The notes under the pieces were generated by a model that saw only the letters and a list, made by a program, of their open reading frames with translations, was not told the origin of the DNA and searched no databases. 64,000 bases of DNA, taken from the NCBI GenBank assembly GCA_016200225.1, contig JACQFD010000002.1, positions 1-64,000 on the forward strand. Direction: 5' to 3'. Origin of the DNA: Planctomycetota bacterium (lineage in GTDB: Bacteria; Planctomycetota; UBA1135; JACQFD01). A program made the position numbers and the translations under genes. Shown one piece after another: positions 17,970 through 27,147 of this stretch; the first letter of the stretch is position 1; each line of letters opens with the position of its first letter.

Positions 17970-19649
17970 CTATGGCGTCCGCTCGAGCTCCGGCCAATCG
18001 AGCCGGCCGAGCGCATCGACCGCCCTCGGATTTCGGACCCAGACGATGAATGTCGGGCCGCAGCGCGTCACAACCCACAAATCGGGAACTAAATAATCCG
18101 GAACGTCCGGCAGATAGCCCTCGCCGGGGATGCCGCCTTTCACAATTCCATATTGTTTATATTTCATTTCTCGCAACTTGTCCCTGATTTCACCCGCGCT
18201 CTTGGGATTGCAGTCGTCGATGAAGACATCGGGGCGCAGTCTCTCCAGTGTCCCGGGCGGCGTTTCCGTTCCAAACGGCGGCCAGATCTTGAAATTGCTT
18301 CCCGGCGGGAAACTGTTCACTCTTCGGGGCAGATCCGCGCGCGTCGTTAATAATGAATCGGAAATAGATACATTCAATCCGGTTTCGTCGAACGAATGCA
18401 GATGTTCGCGCAGGATCAGCGTCGTGTGTTCGCCCGAAATTAAATTTAAGTATCGGCCCGTCAACGCCGCGGGCACCGCCACGGCCGCGGTCAGCAGCAG
18501 GACTCTCGCGATTACGTTGCGAATTTGGCAGAAGGCGAGCATGGAGAGAATGGACAAGAACGGCAACACCGAAAGCGAATATCGCGACGAAGTGTAGGTT
18601 GTTCCAAGAAGCAGAAAAACGACGGCGGGATAGCCCGCGAATATTAATAAATTTCTCCCGCGAAAACGGCCGAGCAAGAATAGTAATATACTGAAGACCG
18701 TGCCCGCCGCGATCATGGGCGCGGTAGCGGCGAAATGGAATATGAATTCCGGAATTCTTATCAAATAATCGGCGGGGCCGCCGCGGAACGTCGTGTCCGG
18801 CACCCCGAAAACCGTGTGAACGCTGAACGGAGATTCGTGGACCGGTTTCAGGACGATGCCCGCCGGATGCGTTGCCAAATGCAATATTCCGTAGACGGCA
18901 AGCGCCGTCGACGCGAACAGGAACGCATGCCGCGCGCGATCCCTCCATGTCCGTCGTCCGAGGAGAAGCAGAACGCCGCCCCAAAATGATATAAACAAAC
19001 TTAATTGTATAAATGCGGCGGCGATGCCGCACGACACGCCTGCGAGCACGACATAGGTTAGCGACCTGTCTTTCTTTAACATTTTCGCGACAACGACGGC
19101 CGCGAACGTTATCATAACAACTCCCGGCGCGTGGATCCGCGCCTGATGACTATAAATCACGTGCGCGGGAGCGAAACACATGATCGCGGCCGCCGCGACG
19201 GCGAGTTTTCTGGAAAAACAGACGCGCGCGAGCCGATATGTAGCAAAGACGATGCACGCGCCGAAAATCGCCGTGTAAATCCGCGCGATCGAGTGACGGA
19301 GCGCCGGATCGCTCCGGTCGGTGAGTCGATCGAAATACGCTCCGGAATTTTCCCACCAGCCGAAGCATTTGCCGATCGGATACGCGGCGAAATCGGCCGC
19401 GATGGTTCCATACGTGTTGAGCAGCGGATACGGAGCGCCGTCGGTCAATTGTCCTTTTGTAAAGAACTCCGTCGCTTGCAACAATTGCCCCGCGTCCGAA
19501 TGGAGCACGCGCGGCAAAAACGCATCATATCGAAAGACCCTTACGAATAATGCCAATATAAATAAAACGAACACACAAATCGCCGCGGTTGCGCGGCGAA
19601 TATCGTTTGACTTGTACTGACTTGAACGCGACTCGGGGGCGTCGAACAT
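17970..19649 (-). CDS. GT39/PMT-like membrane glycosyltransferase
   Basis: 559 residues with about 11 hydrophobic segments, the first at 22-42 (AAICVFVLFILALFVRVF). The loop after helix 1 has HSDAGQLLQATEFFTKG, in the place where GT-C enzymes of the ArnT/PMT kind carry acidic catalytic residues. Other landmarks are YSHQARIHAPGVVM and a soluble C-terminal region of about 140 residues. It probably transfers a sugar from a polyprenyl-phosphate donor to a lipid or protein on the outer face of the membrane. Substrate unknown. It stands alone, with a terminator downstream. Confidence 0.75.
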   Translation of the reverse strand: MFDAPESRSSQYKSNDIRRATAAICVFVLFILALFVRVFRYDAFLPRVLHSDAGQLLQATEFFTKGQLTDGAPYPLLNTYGTIAADFAAYPIGKCFGWWENSGAYFDRLTDRSDPALRHSIARIYTAIFGACIVFATYRLARVCFSRKLAVAAAAIMCFAPAHVIYSHQARIHAPGVVMITFAAVVVAKMLKKDRSLTYVVLAGVSCGIAAAFIQLSLFISFWGGVLLLLGRRTWRDRARHAFLFASTALAVYGILHLATHPAGIVLKPVHESPFSVHTVFGVPDTTFRGGPADYLIRIPEFIFHFAATAPMIAAGTVFSILLFLLGRFRGRNLLIFAGYPAVVFLLLGTTYTSSRYSLSVLPFLSILSMLAFCQIRNVIARVLLLTAAVAVPAALTGRYLNLISGEHTTLILREHLHSFDETGLNVSISDSLLTTRADLPRRVNSFPPGSNFKIWPPFGTETPPGTLERLRPDVFIDDCNPKSAGEIRDKLREMKYKQYGIVKGGIPGEGYLPDVPDYLVPDLWVVTRCGPTFIVWVRNPRAVDALGRLDWPELERTP

Positions 19650-19826
19650 TCAGAACGCGGCCGGGGGAAACCGCGAATCAACGGGGTGCCAATCCGACGC
19701 AGTCTAGCGCCGGCCGGGTTCCCTGCCGCTTTATTCAATTTCGGTGACGGCCTTCCCTGAAACGACTCGCGTGGATGGATGCGCCGGTCCGCGGATCAAG
19801 CCGCGAATCCGGCGCAATTTCAATGT

Positions 19827-20510
19827 TTACTTATCCTTGTCGCCGTCCTTTTCATCATCGTCGTCGTCGTCGTCGCCATCCTCGTCTTTCTCGTCGTCCT
19901 TGCTCTTCATTTTGGCGTTTTTCTGTGACTTCTCCGATCGATTCGCAGAGTCCCCTTCGATTTGGACCTGTTGGGTCTTCTCGCCAACGACGCATTTCGC
20001 CGAGCCGACAGCACGGTTACCGGATTTTGTTATCGAAGCGTCGATGACGACGCCATTCGTCGACTTTTCCGCGACCGCCACAATCTCCGCGAGAGGCATG
20101 TGCTTCATCGACAGCACTGCCGCCAACTGGTGGAGTTCCTCGATCTCCTTCGCGCTGTCTTCCACTACATTCTTAAGAATCCGACCATTATTTGCATCCA
20201 CTTGAACTGTACAAATCGACGGATCCTTGGTAATTATGGTAATATCATAATAAACGCCCGTCGCGCCGTTCTCCAGCTCGGCCTCGGCCGCCTCTCCGCT
20301 CCGCGCCGCAACCGCCTTCGCGATCGCGTCGCGCATGTTGATTTTTGCGTGCGCAGCCATTTCCCTCGAACTCATTTTCGCATTCGCGGACTTGCCTTCT
20401 CGCGCCGCGACCGCTTGCGTATTCGCATCGTGCCCCCTGGACGCGCAAGCGAATGTAATTATTAACGATGAAAGTAGTAGGATCGGGACTATTCGTCGCA
20501 TTGGGTTCAT
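19827..20510 (-). CDS. PepSY-domain lipoprotein with polyanionic tail
   Basis: 227 residues. An N-terminal signal with a lipobox-like Cys (LLLSSLIITFACAS). Residues of about 57-112 form a PepSY-like domain (MRDAIAKAVAARSGE, then VDANNGRIL). A second, weaker copy lies at about 128-178 (MPLAEIVAVAEKSTNG). The C-terminal 40 residues are almost only Asp, Glu and Lys, ending in a run of Asp followed by EKDGDKDK. PepSY domains often act as inhibitors or chaperones of secreted peptidases or as metal-linked modules. The acidic tail could bind cations. Isolated gene. Confidence 0.75.
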   Translation of the reverse strand: MNPMRRIVPILLLSSLIITFACASRGHDANTQAVAAREGKSANAKMSSREMAAHAKINMRDAIAKAVAARSGEAAEAELENGATGVYYDITIITKDPSICTVQVDANNGRILKNVVEDSAKEIEELHQLAAVLSMKHMPLAEIVAVAEKSTNGVVIDASITKSGNRAVGSAKCVVGEKTQQVQIEGDSANRSEKSQKNAKMKSKDDEKDEDGDDDDDDDEKDGDKDK

Positions 20511-20650
20511 GCTCTTGAAAGAGAGAGAGTTTCCGCGGCCAAAATACTCGTAAAAGCTGAACGCAAGCTGAATGATGCAAAAATGGGAAAAATGGCGACA
20601 GGACGAATGAAGCTAGCGCGTGGCACATTCCCGACGCGGCCTTTCAGAGT

Positions 20651-20820
20651 TTTACGCGGAGACGCGGAGCGAGAACGAGACGCGGAGCCAGAACGGAGAT
20701 TCCACGCGGAGACGCGGAGGCCAGAGAGAACGCGGAGAGAACCAAAAATACAATTGTAAGTTCTGGTTTTCTCCGCGTCTCCGCGTGCAGGTCTTCTCTC
20801 CGCGTCTCCGCGTGAAATTC
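20651..20820. repeat. Orphan long inverted repeat, block C (opposite orientation)
   Basis: The same 85-bp hairpin core as in blocks A and B lies at 20703-20787 but inverted, with about four differences from the core at 877-961 by eye. Half-units GCGGAGACGCGGAG flank it on the left and CTCCGCGTCTCCGCG on the right. No GxxExxY gene adjoins it: the neighbours are the PepSY lipoprotein and the zinc dehydrogenase. The gene-free stretch 20511-20868 holds nothing else. Confidence 0.85.
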
Positions 20821-20868
20821 CGAGGAAGAGCCGGGGGCTGGCCACCCGCCGAATCTTTATCTAATTAA

Positions 20869-21900
20869 TTATCCAATCTCAATCACAACTTTACCGAATA
20901 CTGCCCGCTCCGCGACGCGGCGATGTGCGTCGCGAATTGAATCCAAAGAAAATACCGAGTCGATGACAGGAGCGATTCTCGCGTCTTTAATTAACTTCGC
21001 GACTTCGTGCAATTCACCCAATGATCCCATGGTCGATCCGAGAATCGAAAGGCTCTTGAAGTATACGAGCCGAAAATCGGTTTTCATTTCGTAACCGCCT
21101 GTCGCGCCGCAGGTGACGAGGCGGCCGCCTTTTGTTAATATACGCATGTCCGATTCGAATGTTTTCGCGCCGACGTGATTTACGATAACGTCGACGCCGC
21201 GTTTATTTGTTATTTTTCGGACTTCGATCGAGAAATCGCCTTTTTCGTAATTGATAACGTGCGCCGCGCCGAGTTCGCGCGCCCGCGAGCATTTTTCGTC
21301 GCTGCCGGCCGTCGCGATCACCGTGGCGCCGAGCAGATTGGCCATTTGTATCGCGGCCGTCGAAACGCCCGACCCGGCGGCGTGCACGAGCACCGTTTCG
21401 CCGGGGCGCAGCATCGCGCGTCTCGTTAACATATGCCACGCCGTCAGAAACGTGAGCGGCCATGCCGCGGCGGTTTTGTAGTCTTGTCCCTTTGGTATTT
21501 GTAAACAATTGCGCGCGGGAACCGCAATAAATTCCGCGCACGTGCCGTCGCGCATTTCGCCGAGAATGCCATAGTTCCGGCAAAGTTGATCCTGTCCGAT
21601 TGTACACATTTCGCACGCGCCGCAACTGTATCCGGGAGCGAGGACGACACTGTCGCCAATTCGTACATTCGAAACGCCGGGGCCGATCGCGTCGACCACG
21701 CCCGCGCCGTCGCAACCCGGCGTGAGCGGCAGCGGAAACGAATGTCCCGGAACGCCGCGCCGCAGCCAAAGATCCAAATGATTCAGCGCCGCCGCGCGCA
21801 GTTGGACGCGAACTTCGCCGGGCGCGGGCACGGGCGCCGGCCGCTCTTCGAATAATAAACGATCCACATCTCCGTGCTCGCGGACGACGACGGCTTTCAT
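20869..21900 (-). CDS. Zinc-binding alcohol dehydrogenase / quinone oxidoreductase (MDR family)
   Basis: 343 residues, normal for the medium-chain dehydrogenase family. GroES-like N-terminus with LTPGCDGAGVVDAIGPGV. The structural zinc lobe is CGACEMCTIGQDQLC (about 96-110). Rossmann domain with VLVHAAGSGVSTAAIQMANLLG and TAGSDEKCSRARELGA. It oxidises or reduces an alcohol/aldehyde or enone with NAD(P). It is the last gene of the minus-strand set regulator, enoyl-CoA hydratase, dehydrogenase, so it may act in ring-cleavage product processing of the box pathway; that is inferred from position. No BoxD aldehyde dehydrogenase is visible in the window. Confidence 0.87.
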   Translation of the reverse strand: MKAVVVREHGDVDRLLFEERPAPVPAPGEVRVQLRAAALNHLDLWLRRGVPGHSFPLPLTPGCDGAGVVDAIGPGVSNVRIGDSVVLAPGYSCGACEMCTIGQDQLCRNYGILGEMRDGTCAEFIAVPARNCLQIPKGQDYKTAAAWPLTFLTAWHMLTRRAMLRPGETVLVHAAGSGVSTAAIQMANLLGATVIATAGSDEKCSRARELGAAHVINYEKGDFSIEVRKITNKRGVDVIVNHVGAKTFESDMRILTKGGRLVTCGATGGYEMKTDFRLVYFKSLSILGSTMGSLGELHEVAKLIKDARIAPVIDSVFSLDSIRDAHRRVAERAVFGKVVIEIG

Positions 21901-21951
21901 GATAATATAAGACTATTGGATAATATAATAAATTGAATGAGATAATTACAA

Positions 21952-22764
21952 TCAGGCTCCGCCGAACGACGCCGGGCGTTTTTCGATATATGCCGCGAGC
22001 CCTTCGCGCGCGTCGGCCGACGCGAAAAGACGCGCTTGCAATTCGCGTTCGAGCGCGAGTCCGTATTCGAGCGGCACTTCGGTCCCCGACTGGACGGCGC
22101 GCTTGATATGTCCGACGGCCTTTGCGGCCCGGCGCGGAGTGCAAAATTCGTAACTGTAGTCTAATATTTTCTCGAACCACGCGCCGCGATCCGCGGCGTC
22201 GACGATCTCGTTTATTAAATGTTGCGATTTGGCCTCGTCCAATGTTAATAATCGTCCCGTCGCCATCCATTCGATCGCGAGCGATTTTCCGACAGCGCGC
22301 GCGAGGCGCTGCGTGCCGCCCGTTCCCGGCAGGACGCCGAGACTCACTTCCGGCAGACCCGTCCGGCCGCAATCTTTACCATTCTCGCGCCGCGCGACGC
22401 GCAGGTCGCACGCGAGCGCGATTTCGAGGCCGCCGCCGACAAAATTACCGTTCAACGCGGCGATCGCGAGCTTCGGCGTCTGCTCGAGCCGCGAAATCGT
22501 TTCGTTAGCATGTAAACAAAACGAATTCTTAAAATTCGGCGTCATTCTTTGCAATTCGCCGATGTTCGCGCCGACGCAGAAATGTTTATCTCCGGCGCCC
22601 GTCACGACAATCACTTCGACGCGGTCGTCGAATCGCGCGCGAAGGATCGCGTCGTCGAACGCGCGCATCATCGCGTGCGTGTAGCCGTTCAGCGGCGGGT
22701 CGTCGAGCGTCAGCACGGCAATCTTGCCGTCGCGCTCGGTGCGAAAGGTTACGAGTTCGGTCAT
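21952..22764 (-). CDS. Enoyl-CoA hydratase/isomerase (crotonase family)
   Basis: 270 residues. Crotonase landmarks: CVGANIGELQ (oxyanion hole region), ALNGNFVGGGLEIALACDLRVA, then GLPEVSLGVLPGTGGTQRLARAVG carrying the catalytic Glu positions. It probably hydrates an enoyl-CoA intermediate downstream of BoxC ring cleavage, judging from its place 37 bp after the BoxR-like regulator gene. It sits between the regulator and the dehydrogenase on one strand. The leader is AT-rich with no Shine-Dalgarno motif. Confidence 0.88.
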   Translation of the reverse strand: MTELVTFRTERDGKIAVLTLDDPPLNGYTHAMMRAFDDAILRARFDDRVEVIVVTGAGDKHFCVGANIGELQRMTPNFKNSFCLHANETISRLEQTPKLAIAALNGNFVGGGLEIALACDLRVARRENGKDCGRTGLPEVSLGVLPGTGGTQRLARAVGKSLAIEWMATGRLLTLDEAKSQHLINEIVDAADRGAWFEKILDYSYEFCTPRRAAKAVGHIKRAVQSGTEVPLEYGLALERELQARLFASADAREGLAAYIEKRPASFGGA

Positions 22765-22801
22765 GGGTATTTTTTATAATAAAGTCGGAGTCGCTGCAAC
22801 A

Positions 22802-23539
22802 TTAACGTTTCTTTTTCAGCCACGCGGCGATTTCGGCGACCACGGCGGCGACGCTCTTTCCGCTCGTGTCGATCGTCGCGTCGGCGCGCGCGTACAACGG
22901 CGCGCGTTCCGCGAGCAGCGCGCGCAGGCGATCCATCGCGAGCGGATCGTTCTGCATCGGCCGGTGGTCGCCCTGTTCGACGACGCGGCTCCAGTGGTCG
23001 CCGGGATCGGCTCTTAACCAAATCGTCGTGGCGTGCGCACGCAACAGATCGAACGTTTCGCGATTTGTAACAATTCCGCCGCTTGCGGCGATCACGACCG
23101 AATCCTCGCGCGGAAATAACTTTTCGACTTCGCGGCGCTCGAGTTCGCGATAATAATCCTCGCCGTGTAATATAAAAATTTCCTGAAGCGCGAGACCCGC
23201 CGACTCCTCGATCCGCTGGTCGAGTTCAATGAAAGGCTGGCGAAGTTTCTTAGCAAGTTCGACGCCGACGCTGCTCTTGCCGGCGCCGCGCAGACCGAGC
23301 AGCGCCACGGCGCGGCTCCGCGGCGGAGCAGCCAGCAATTCCGATGCGCTCGTGTCGAGTGCGCGCGCGATTTGTAACAAACTCGCCACCGAAGGGTTTG
23401 CCTCCCCCGTCTCGATTTGCGCGAGAAATCGCTCCGAAAGCGACGTGCGTTGCGCCAGTACGCGGCGGCTCCATCCGTGTTCGTCGCGCAGCGCGCGAAT
23501 GCGGCCGCCAAGGGTCCGGAGAAGAGGTTCGACGCGCAT
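22802..23539 (-). CDS. boxR: BoxR/BzdR-type regulator: XRE HTH fused to shikimate-kinase-like domain
   Basis: 245 residues. An XRE-type HTH at about 8-64 (LAQRTSLSERFLAQIETGEANPS region) is followed by a shikimate-kinase-like domain from about 78, with the P-loop LLGLRGAGKSSVG and ELDQRIEESAGL. In the known BzdR/BoxR regulators the kinase-like half is a benzoyl-CoA sensor and the HTH half represses the catabolic promoters. The gene diverges from boxC, with a dyad of near-identical motifs in between. Its start codon lies only 2 bp from the first motif, which suggests autoregulation and perhaps a leaderless transcript or a slightly later real start. Confidence 0.88.
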   Translation of the reverse strand: MRVEPLLRTLGGRIRALRDEHGWSRRVLAQRTSLSERFLAQIETGEANPSVASLLQIARALDTSASELLAAPPRSRAVALLGLRGAGKSSVGVELAKKLRQPFIELDQRIEESAGLALQEIFILHGEDYYRELERREVEKLFPREDSVVIAASGGIVTNRETFDLLRAHATTIWLRADPGDHWSRVVEQGDHRPMQNDPLAMDRLRALLAERAPLYARADATIDTSGKSVAAVVAEIAAWLKKKR

Positions 23540-23541
23540 TT

Positions 23542-23600
23542 AAGCATTATAGTACCGAACTGCGCCCAACGGAGTCAAGCAGTCTGTAACTATAGTGCTT
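23542..23600. promoter_or_regulatory. Probable BoxR operator dyad in divergent promoter region
   Basis: Two copies of an 11-13-bp motif face each other: AAGCATTATAGTA at 23542-23554 and AACTATAGTGCTT at 23588-23600, the second being the near-exact reverse complement of the first (shared core CTATARTGCTT). Centre spacing is about 46 bp. They lie in the 100-bp gap between the regulator and boxC. Known BzdR/BoxR operators are also short paired motifs in this position. Binding is inferred. Confidence 0.65.
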
Positions 23601-23639
23601 GCGCGGCGTCATGCGCGCGGCTACCTTCGTTGCGCACAA

Positions 23640-25283
23640 ATGACGAATTTCGAAACCAACCCGGACCGTTACGCTCACTGGAAACTAACGTTCGACGGCG
23701 CCGTCGCCCGCCTCGCGATGAACGTGCAGGAAGACAAACCGTTCCGCGACGGCTATCGTTTAAAACTGAATAGTTATGATCTCGGCGTCGACATCGAACT
23801 CTGCGACGCCATCGAACGCATCCGTTTCGAACATCCCGAAGTCAACGTGGTCGTCCTGACGAGCGAGAATCCCCGGATTTTCTGCGCCGGCGCGAATATA
23901 CAAATGCTCGGGTCGTCGTCGCATCCGTTCAAGGTCAATTTTTGTAAATATACAAATGAAACCCGCTGCTCGATCGAGAACGCGTCGGCGCATTCGGGCA
24001 TCAAGTTCATCGCCGCGCTGAACGGCACGGCGTCGGGCGGCGGTTACGAAGTCGCGGCCGCGTGCGACGAAATCTATCTCGTCGACGACGGCAACTCGGC
24101 GGTTTCCCTGCCCGAAGTTCCGCTCCTCGGCGTCCTCCCGGGAACGGGCGGGCTCACTCGATTAGTAGATAAACGAAAAATCCGGCGCGATCTCGCCGAC
24201 GTATTTGCTACAAAAGCCGAGGGGCTCAAGGCGAAGCGCGCGAAGGAATGGGGCCTGATCGACGGATATTTTTCGCGGAGCCGATTCGACGAAGGTATCA
24301 AAAAACGCGCGGCCGAACTCGCGGCGCGGCCGAAGATTCTAAATAAAACCGGCGCGAAAGGAATTGTATTGACGCCGATCGCGCCGTCGGTGAACGCCGA
24401 CGCGAGCGAATTGAAATATAAGCATGTGACCTTGAAGATCGATCGCGCGCAGCGCCTCGCGGAACTCACTATTTTCGGCCCCGCGGAAATGCCGTCGACC
24501 GATCCGGCCGTCATGCGCGAACTCGGCGCCGAATTCTGGCCGTTCCGCGCTTATCGCGAAGTCAACGACGCGCTCTGCCGCCTCCGGCACGACGAGGAGA
24601 CGGTCGGTCTCGTTTTATTAAAAACGCGCGGAAAAATCGAACATCTGCTCGCCGGTTCGCGCGCGCTCGCGGCGAATCGTAACGATTGGTTCGCGAACGA
24701 AATCATACTATTCCTCGGAAGGATGCTCCGTCGCCTCGACGTCACCGGAAAGAGTTTTTTCAGTATCATCGACGAGGACAGCGCGTGCGCCGGCTCGCTG
24801 CTCGAAGTGGCGCTCGCGGCCGATCGCATTTATATGAAAAACGACGCCGGCGGAAAGACACAGCTGGCGATCGGACCGCTGTCGACGGGATTATTACCGA
24901 TGTCGAACGGGCTCACGCGCCTGCAGTCGCGATTCTTAAAGAACCCCGAGCACGCCGAATCGCTTGCGAAGTCGCTGCCGCGCATGAAAACGAGCGAAGC
25001 GCTCGCCGCCGGACTTGTAACATTCGCGCCCGACGAACTCGACTGGTCGGACGAAATCCGCCTCGCGATCGAGGAACGGCTGTCGCTTTCTCCCGACGCG
25101 CTCACGGGCATGGAAGCATCGTTAAGATTCGGCGGACCCGAAGCGCACGACAGTAAAATTTACGGCCGCCTTTCCGCGTGGCAAAACTGGATTTTCACGC
25201 GACCGAACGCGACCGGCAAAGAGGGCGCGCTCGTGTTGTTCGGCCAGCCCGAACGGCCAAAATTCGACTGGCGCCGGACGTAA
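23640..25283 (+). CDS. boxC: Benzoyl-CoA-dihydrodiol lyase BoxC
   Basis: 547 residues from the ATG at 23640, which begins MTNFETNPDRYAHWKLTFDG as in the family; the ATG at 23595 would add 15 residues overlapping the operator. BoxC performs ring cleavage of 2,3-epoxybenzoyl-CoA with water, giving a didehydroadipyl-CoA semialdehyde and formate. It has two crotonase halves: the first with FCAGANIQMLG and ALNGTASGGGYEVAAACDE, then LPEVPLLGVLPGTGGLTRLVDKR; the second with DEDSACAGSLLEVALAADR and QLAIGPLSTGLLPMSNGL. The length is typical. It is followed 59 bp later by boxB on the same strand. Confidence 0.95.
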   Translation: MTNFETNPDRYAHWKLTFDGAVARLAMNVQEDKPFRDGYRLKLNSYDLGVDIELCDAIERIRFEHPEVNVVVLTSENPRIFCAGANIQMLGSSSHPFKVNFCKYTNETRCSIENASAHSGIKFIAALNGTASGGGYEVAAACDEIYLVDDGNSAVSLPEVPLLGVLPGTGGLTRLVDKRKIRRDLADVFATKAEGLKAKRAKEWGLIDGYFSRSRFDEGIKKRAAELAARPKILNKTGAKGIVLTPIAPSVNADASELKYKHVTLKIDRAQRLAELTIFGPAEMPSTDPAVMRELGAEFWPFRAYREVNDALCRLRHDEETVGLVLLKTRGKIEHLLAGSRALAANRNDWFANEIILFLGRMLRRLDVTGKSFFSIIDEDSACAGSLLEVALAADRIYMKNDAGGKTQLAIGPLSTGLLPMSNGLTRLQSRFLKNPEHAESLAKSLPRMKTSEALAAGLVTFAPDELDWSDEIRLAIEERLSLSPDALTGMEASLRFGGPEAHDSKIYGRLSAWQNWIFTRPNATGKEGALVLFGQPERPKFDWRRT

Positions 25284-25342
25284 TAATTATATTAATAATA
25301 TTTATTGATAATTCTGTGTTTTTCATTCATTAACGAACGAAC

Positions 25343-26767
25343 ATGACTTCTTTTGTCGATCTGGAAGCTAAAATTCCGAACAACGTCGGCCTGAAAGACG
25401 ACCCCGTCATCCGCCGCGCGCTCGAAACGTGGCAGCCGGCTTATCTCGAATGGTGGCGCGACATGGGCCCGTCGGATTTCAAACAGGACGATATTTACTT
25501 AAGAACCGCGGTCGGCGTCGGCCGCGGCGGCTGGGCCAATTTTGGACATGTTAAAATGCCCGACTATCGATGGGGCATTTTCCTTGCGGATCCGGAGACG
25601 GAAGGCGAGCGGAAAATTAAGTTTGGCGACGCGATGGGACAACCCGTCTGGATGCAAATTCCGGGAGAGATGCGAGCCCGCGCCCGCCGGTTAATTGTAA
25701 CACAGGCCGATACCGAACCCGCGTCGGTCGAGCAGCAGCGGCTGCTCGGACACACCGCGCCTTCGATTTATGATATGAGGAATTTATTTCAAGTGAACGT
25801 CGAGGAAGGCCGTCATTTGTGGGCGATGGTTTATCTGTTACATAAATATTTCGGATCCGAGGGCCGCGACGAAGCCGAGGAATTGTTACGTCGCCGCTCG
25901 GGCGATCCCGACAATCCCCGCGTATTGCAGGCTTTTAACAAACCGATCCGCGACTGGATGGCGTTCTTCTGTTTTACGACATTTACCGACCGCGACGGAA
26001 AATATCAATTGGCCGCGCTCGCCGAAAGCGGTTTCGATCCGCTCGCGCGCACGACGCAGTTCATGCTCACCGAGGAGGCGCATCATTTACAAGTGGGCGA
26101 GAACGGCATCGCGCGCATTATCGAGCGCACGGCTCAATTGATGAAAGAAGGCGTCGACCCGCGCAAAGTCGGAGCCATGCCGCTCGATCTGATTCAGCGT
26201 TATATTAACGAATGGTCTTCGGCGAGTTACGATCTATTCGGTGGCGAGGATTCCTCGAACGCGGCCGAAGCGTTCGCGACGAGCCTGAAAGGCCGCTATC
26301 GAGAAGGGGACGGACTTTATAAGGATCCGCTCGCGCTCAATCAGAATTATGAAACGGAAATATTCGAAAACGGCGTCGAAAAGAAAGTGCAAATTCCGCT
26401 GCGCCGCGCGATGAACGCGTTATTATTAGAAGCGTACCACGCCGACGCAACGCGCATCGTCGCGCGCTGGAACCGCGTTCTCGAACAATATCAATTGTCC
26501 GAGCGCGTTTATCTGCCGACCCTGCGCTTCAACCGGCAGATCGGACTCTACGGTGGACTCTGGTTCAATCCCCAAGGCGAACAGATCAGTAAAGAAGCGT
26601 TCGAACGCAAACGAACGGAGTGGCTGCCGGTCGACGCCGATTATCAATATGTAAAGAACTGCATGATCAAAGTGTGGGATCGCGGAAAGTTCGCGAATTG
26701 GATCGCGCCGCCGCCCGTTGGAATCAACAATCAACCGGTCGATTTCGAATACGTCAAATTTCATTAA
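25343..26767 (+). CDS. boxB: Benzoyl-CoA 2,3-epoxidase oxygenase subunit BoxB
   Basis: 474 residues, the usual BoxB length. A diiron enzyme that epoxidises benzoyl-CoA with O2. Visible iron-ligand motifs: NVEEGRHLW (E154/E155, H158) and LTEEAHHLQVG (E244/E245, H247/H248). Other family landmarks include YLRTAVGVGRGGWANFG, YIEWSSASYDLFGGE-like text near 290, and NRQIGLYGG. BoxB needs a reductase, normally BoxA; none is encoded here, but a thioredoxin-like [2Fe-2S] ferredoxin follows 19 bp later. The leader is AT-rich (25284-25342) without a Shine-Dalgarno motif. Confidence 0.95.
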   Translation: MTSFVDLEAKIPNNVGLKDDPVIRRALETWQPAYLEWWRDMGPSDFKQDDIYLRTAVGVGRGGWANFGHVKMPDYRWGIFLADPETEGERKIKFGDAMGQPVWMQIPGEMRARARRLIVTQADTEPASVEQQRLLGHTAPSIYDMRNLFQVNVEEGRHLWAMVYLLHKYFGSEGRDEAEELLRRRSGDPDNPRVLQAFNKPIRDWMAFFCFTTFTDRDGKYQLAALAESGFDPLARTTQFMLTEEAHHLQVGENGIARIIERTAQLMKEGVDPRKVGAMPLDLIQRYINEWSSASYDLFGGEDSSNAAEAFATSLKGRYREGDGLYKDPLALNQNYETEIFENGVEKKVQIPLRRAMNALLLEAYHADATRIVARWNRVLEQYQLSERVYLPTLRFNRQIGLYGGLWFNPQGEQISKEAFERKRTEWLPVDADYQYVKNCMIKVWDRGKFANWIAPPPVGINNQPVDFEYVKFH

Positions 26768-26786
26768 TAAATCCGAATCTCATAAA

Positions 26787-27131
26787 ATGTCCGACGGCCC
26801 GCGACTCGTTTACGTTTGCGAAGGCGGCGATTGCAGCGAAAAAGGCTCCGTGGAGCTTTTTGAGGAATTGCGCGCGCAGATCCATGACAAAGATTCCGGG
26901 AATAAAAGTAATATTCGCGTGCGCAAATTCCCCTGCTTCGGCGGCTGCGCCCACGGCATCAATGTCGTCGTCTACCCCGACCGCTGTTTTTATAGTAAAG
27001 TGACGGCGGCGGACATCCCGGAAGTTGTTGCATCGCTCCTCGAAAACGGAAAGAAAATCGAGCGCCTTTCCGGCAAAGTCGAAAAAGACGTCGAACAGAT
27101 CACGTTCGATTTGTTAACGACGGGGTTCTAG
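26787..27131 (+). CDS. Thioredoxin-like [2Fe-2S] ferredoxin (NuoE-like cluster motif)
   Basis: 114 residues from the ATG at 26787, preferred to 26718 because the latter lies inside boxB and adds a non-homologous leader. The four cluster ligands are C11-x4-C16 and C50-x3-C54 (VCEGGDCSEKG and PCFGGCAHG), the spacing seen in NuoE/TRX-like ferredoxins. A further Cys is in DRCFYSKV. It probably carries one electron at a time. Its position directly behind boxB suggests it feeds BoxB in place of a BoxA ferredoxin domain (inference). The orphan NuoF-like protein at 30510 would be a natural partner. Confidence 0.85.
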   Translation: MSDGPRLVYVCEGGDCSEKGSVELFEELRAQIHDKDSGNKSNIRVRKFPCFGGCAHGINVVVYPDRCFYSKVTAADIPEVVASLLENGKKIERLSGKVEKDVEQITFDLLTTGF

Positions 27132-27147
27132 CAAATATAGTTCGCCC

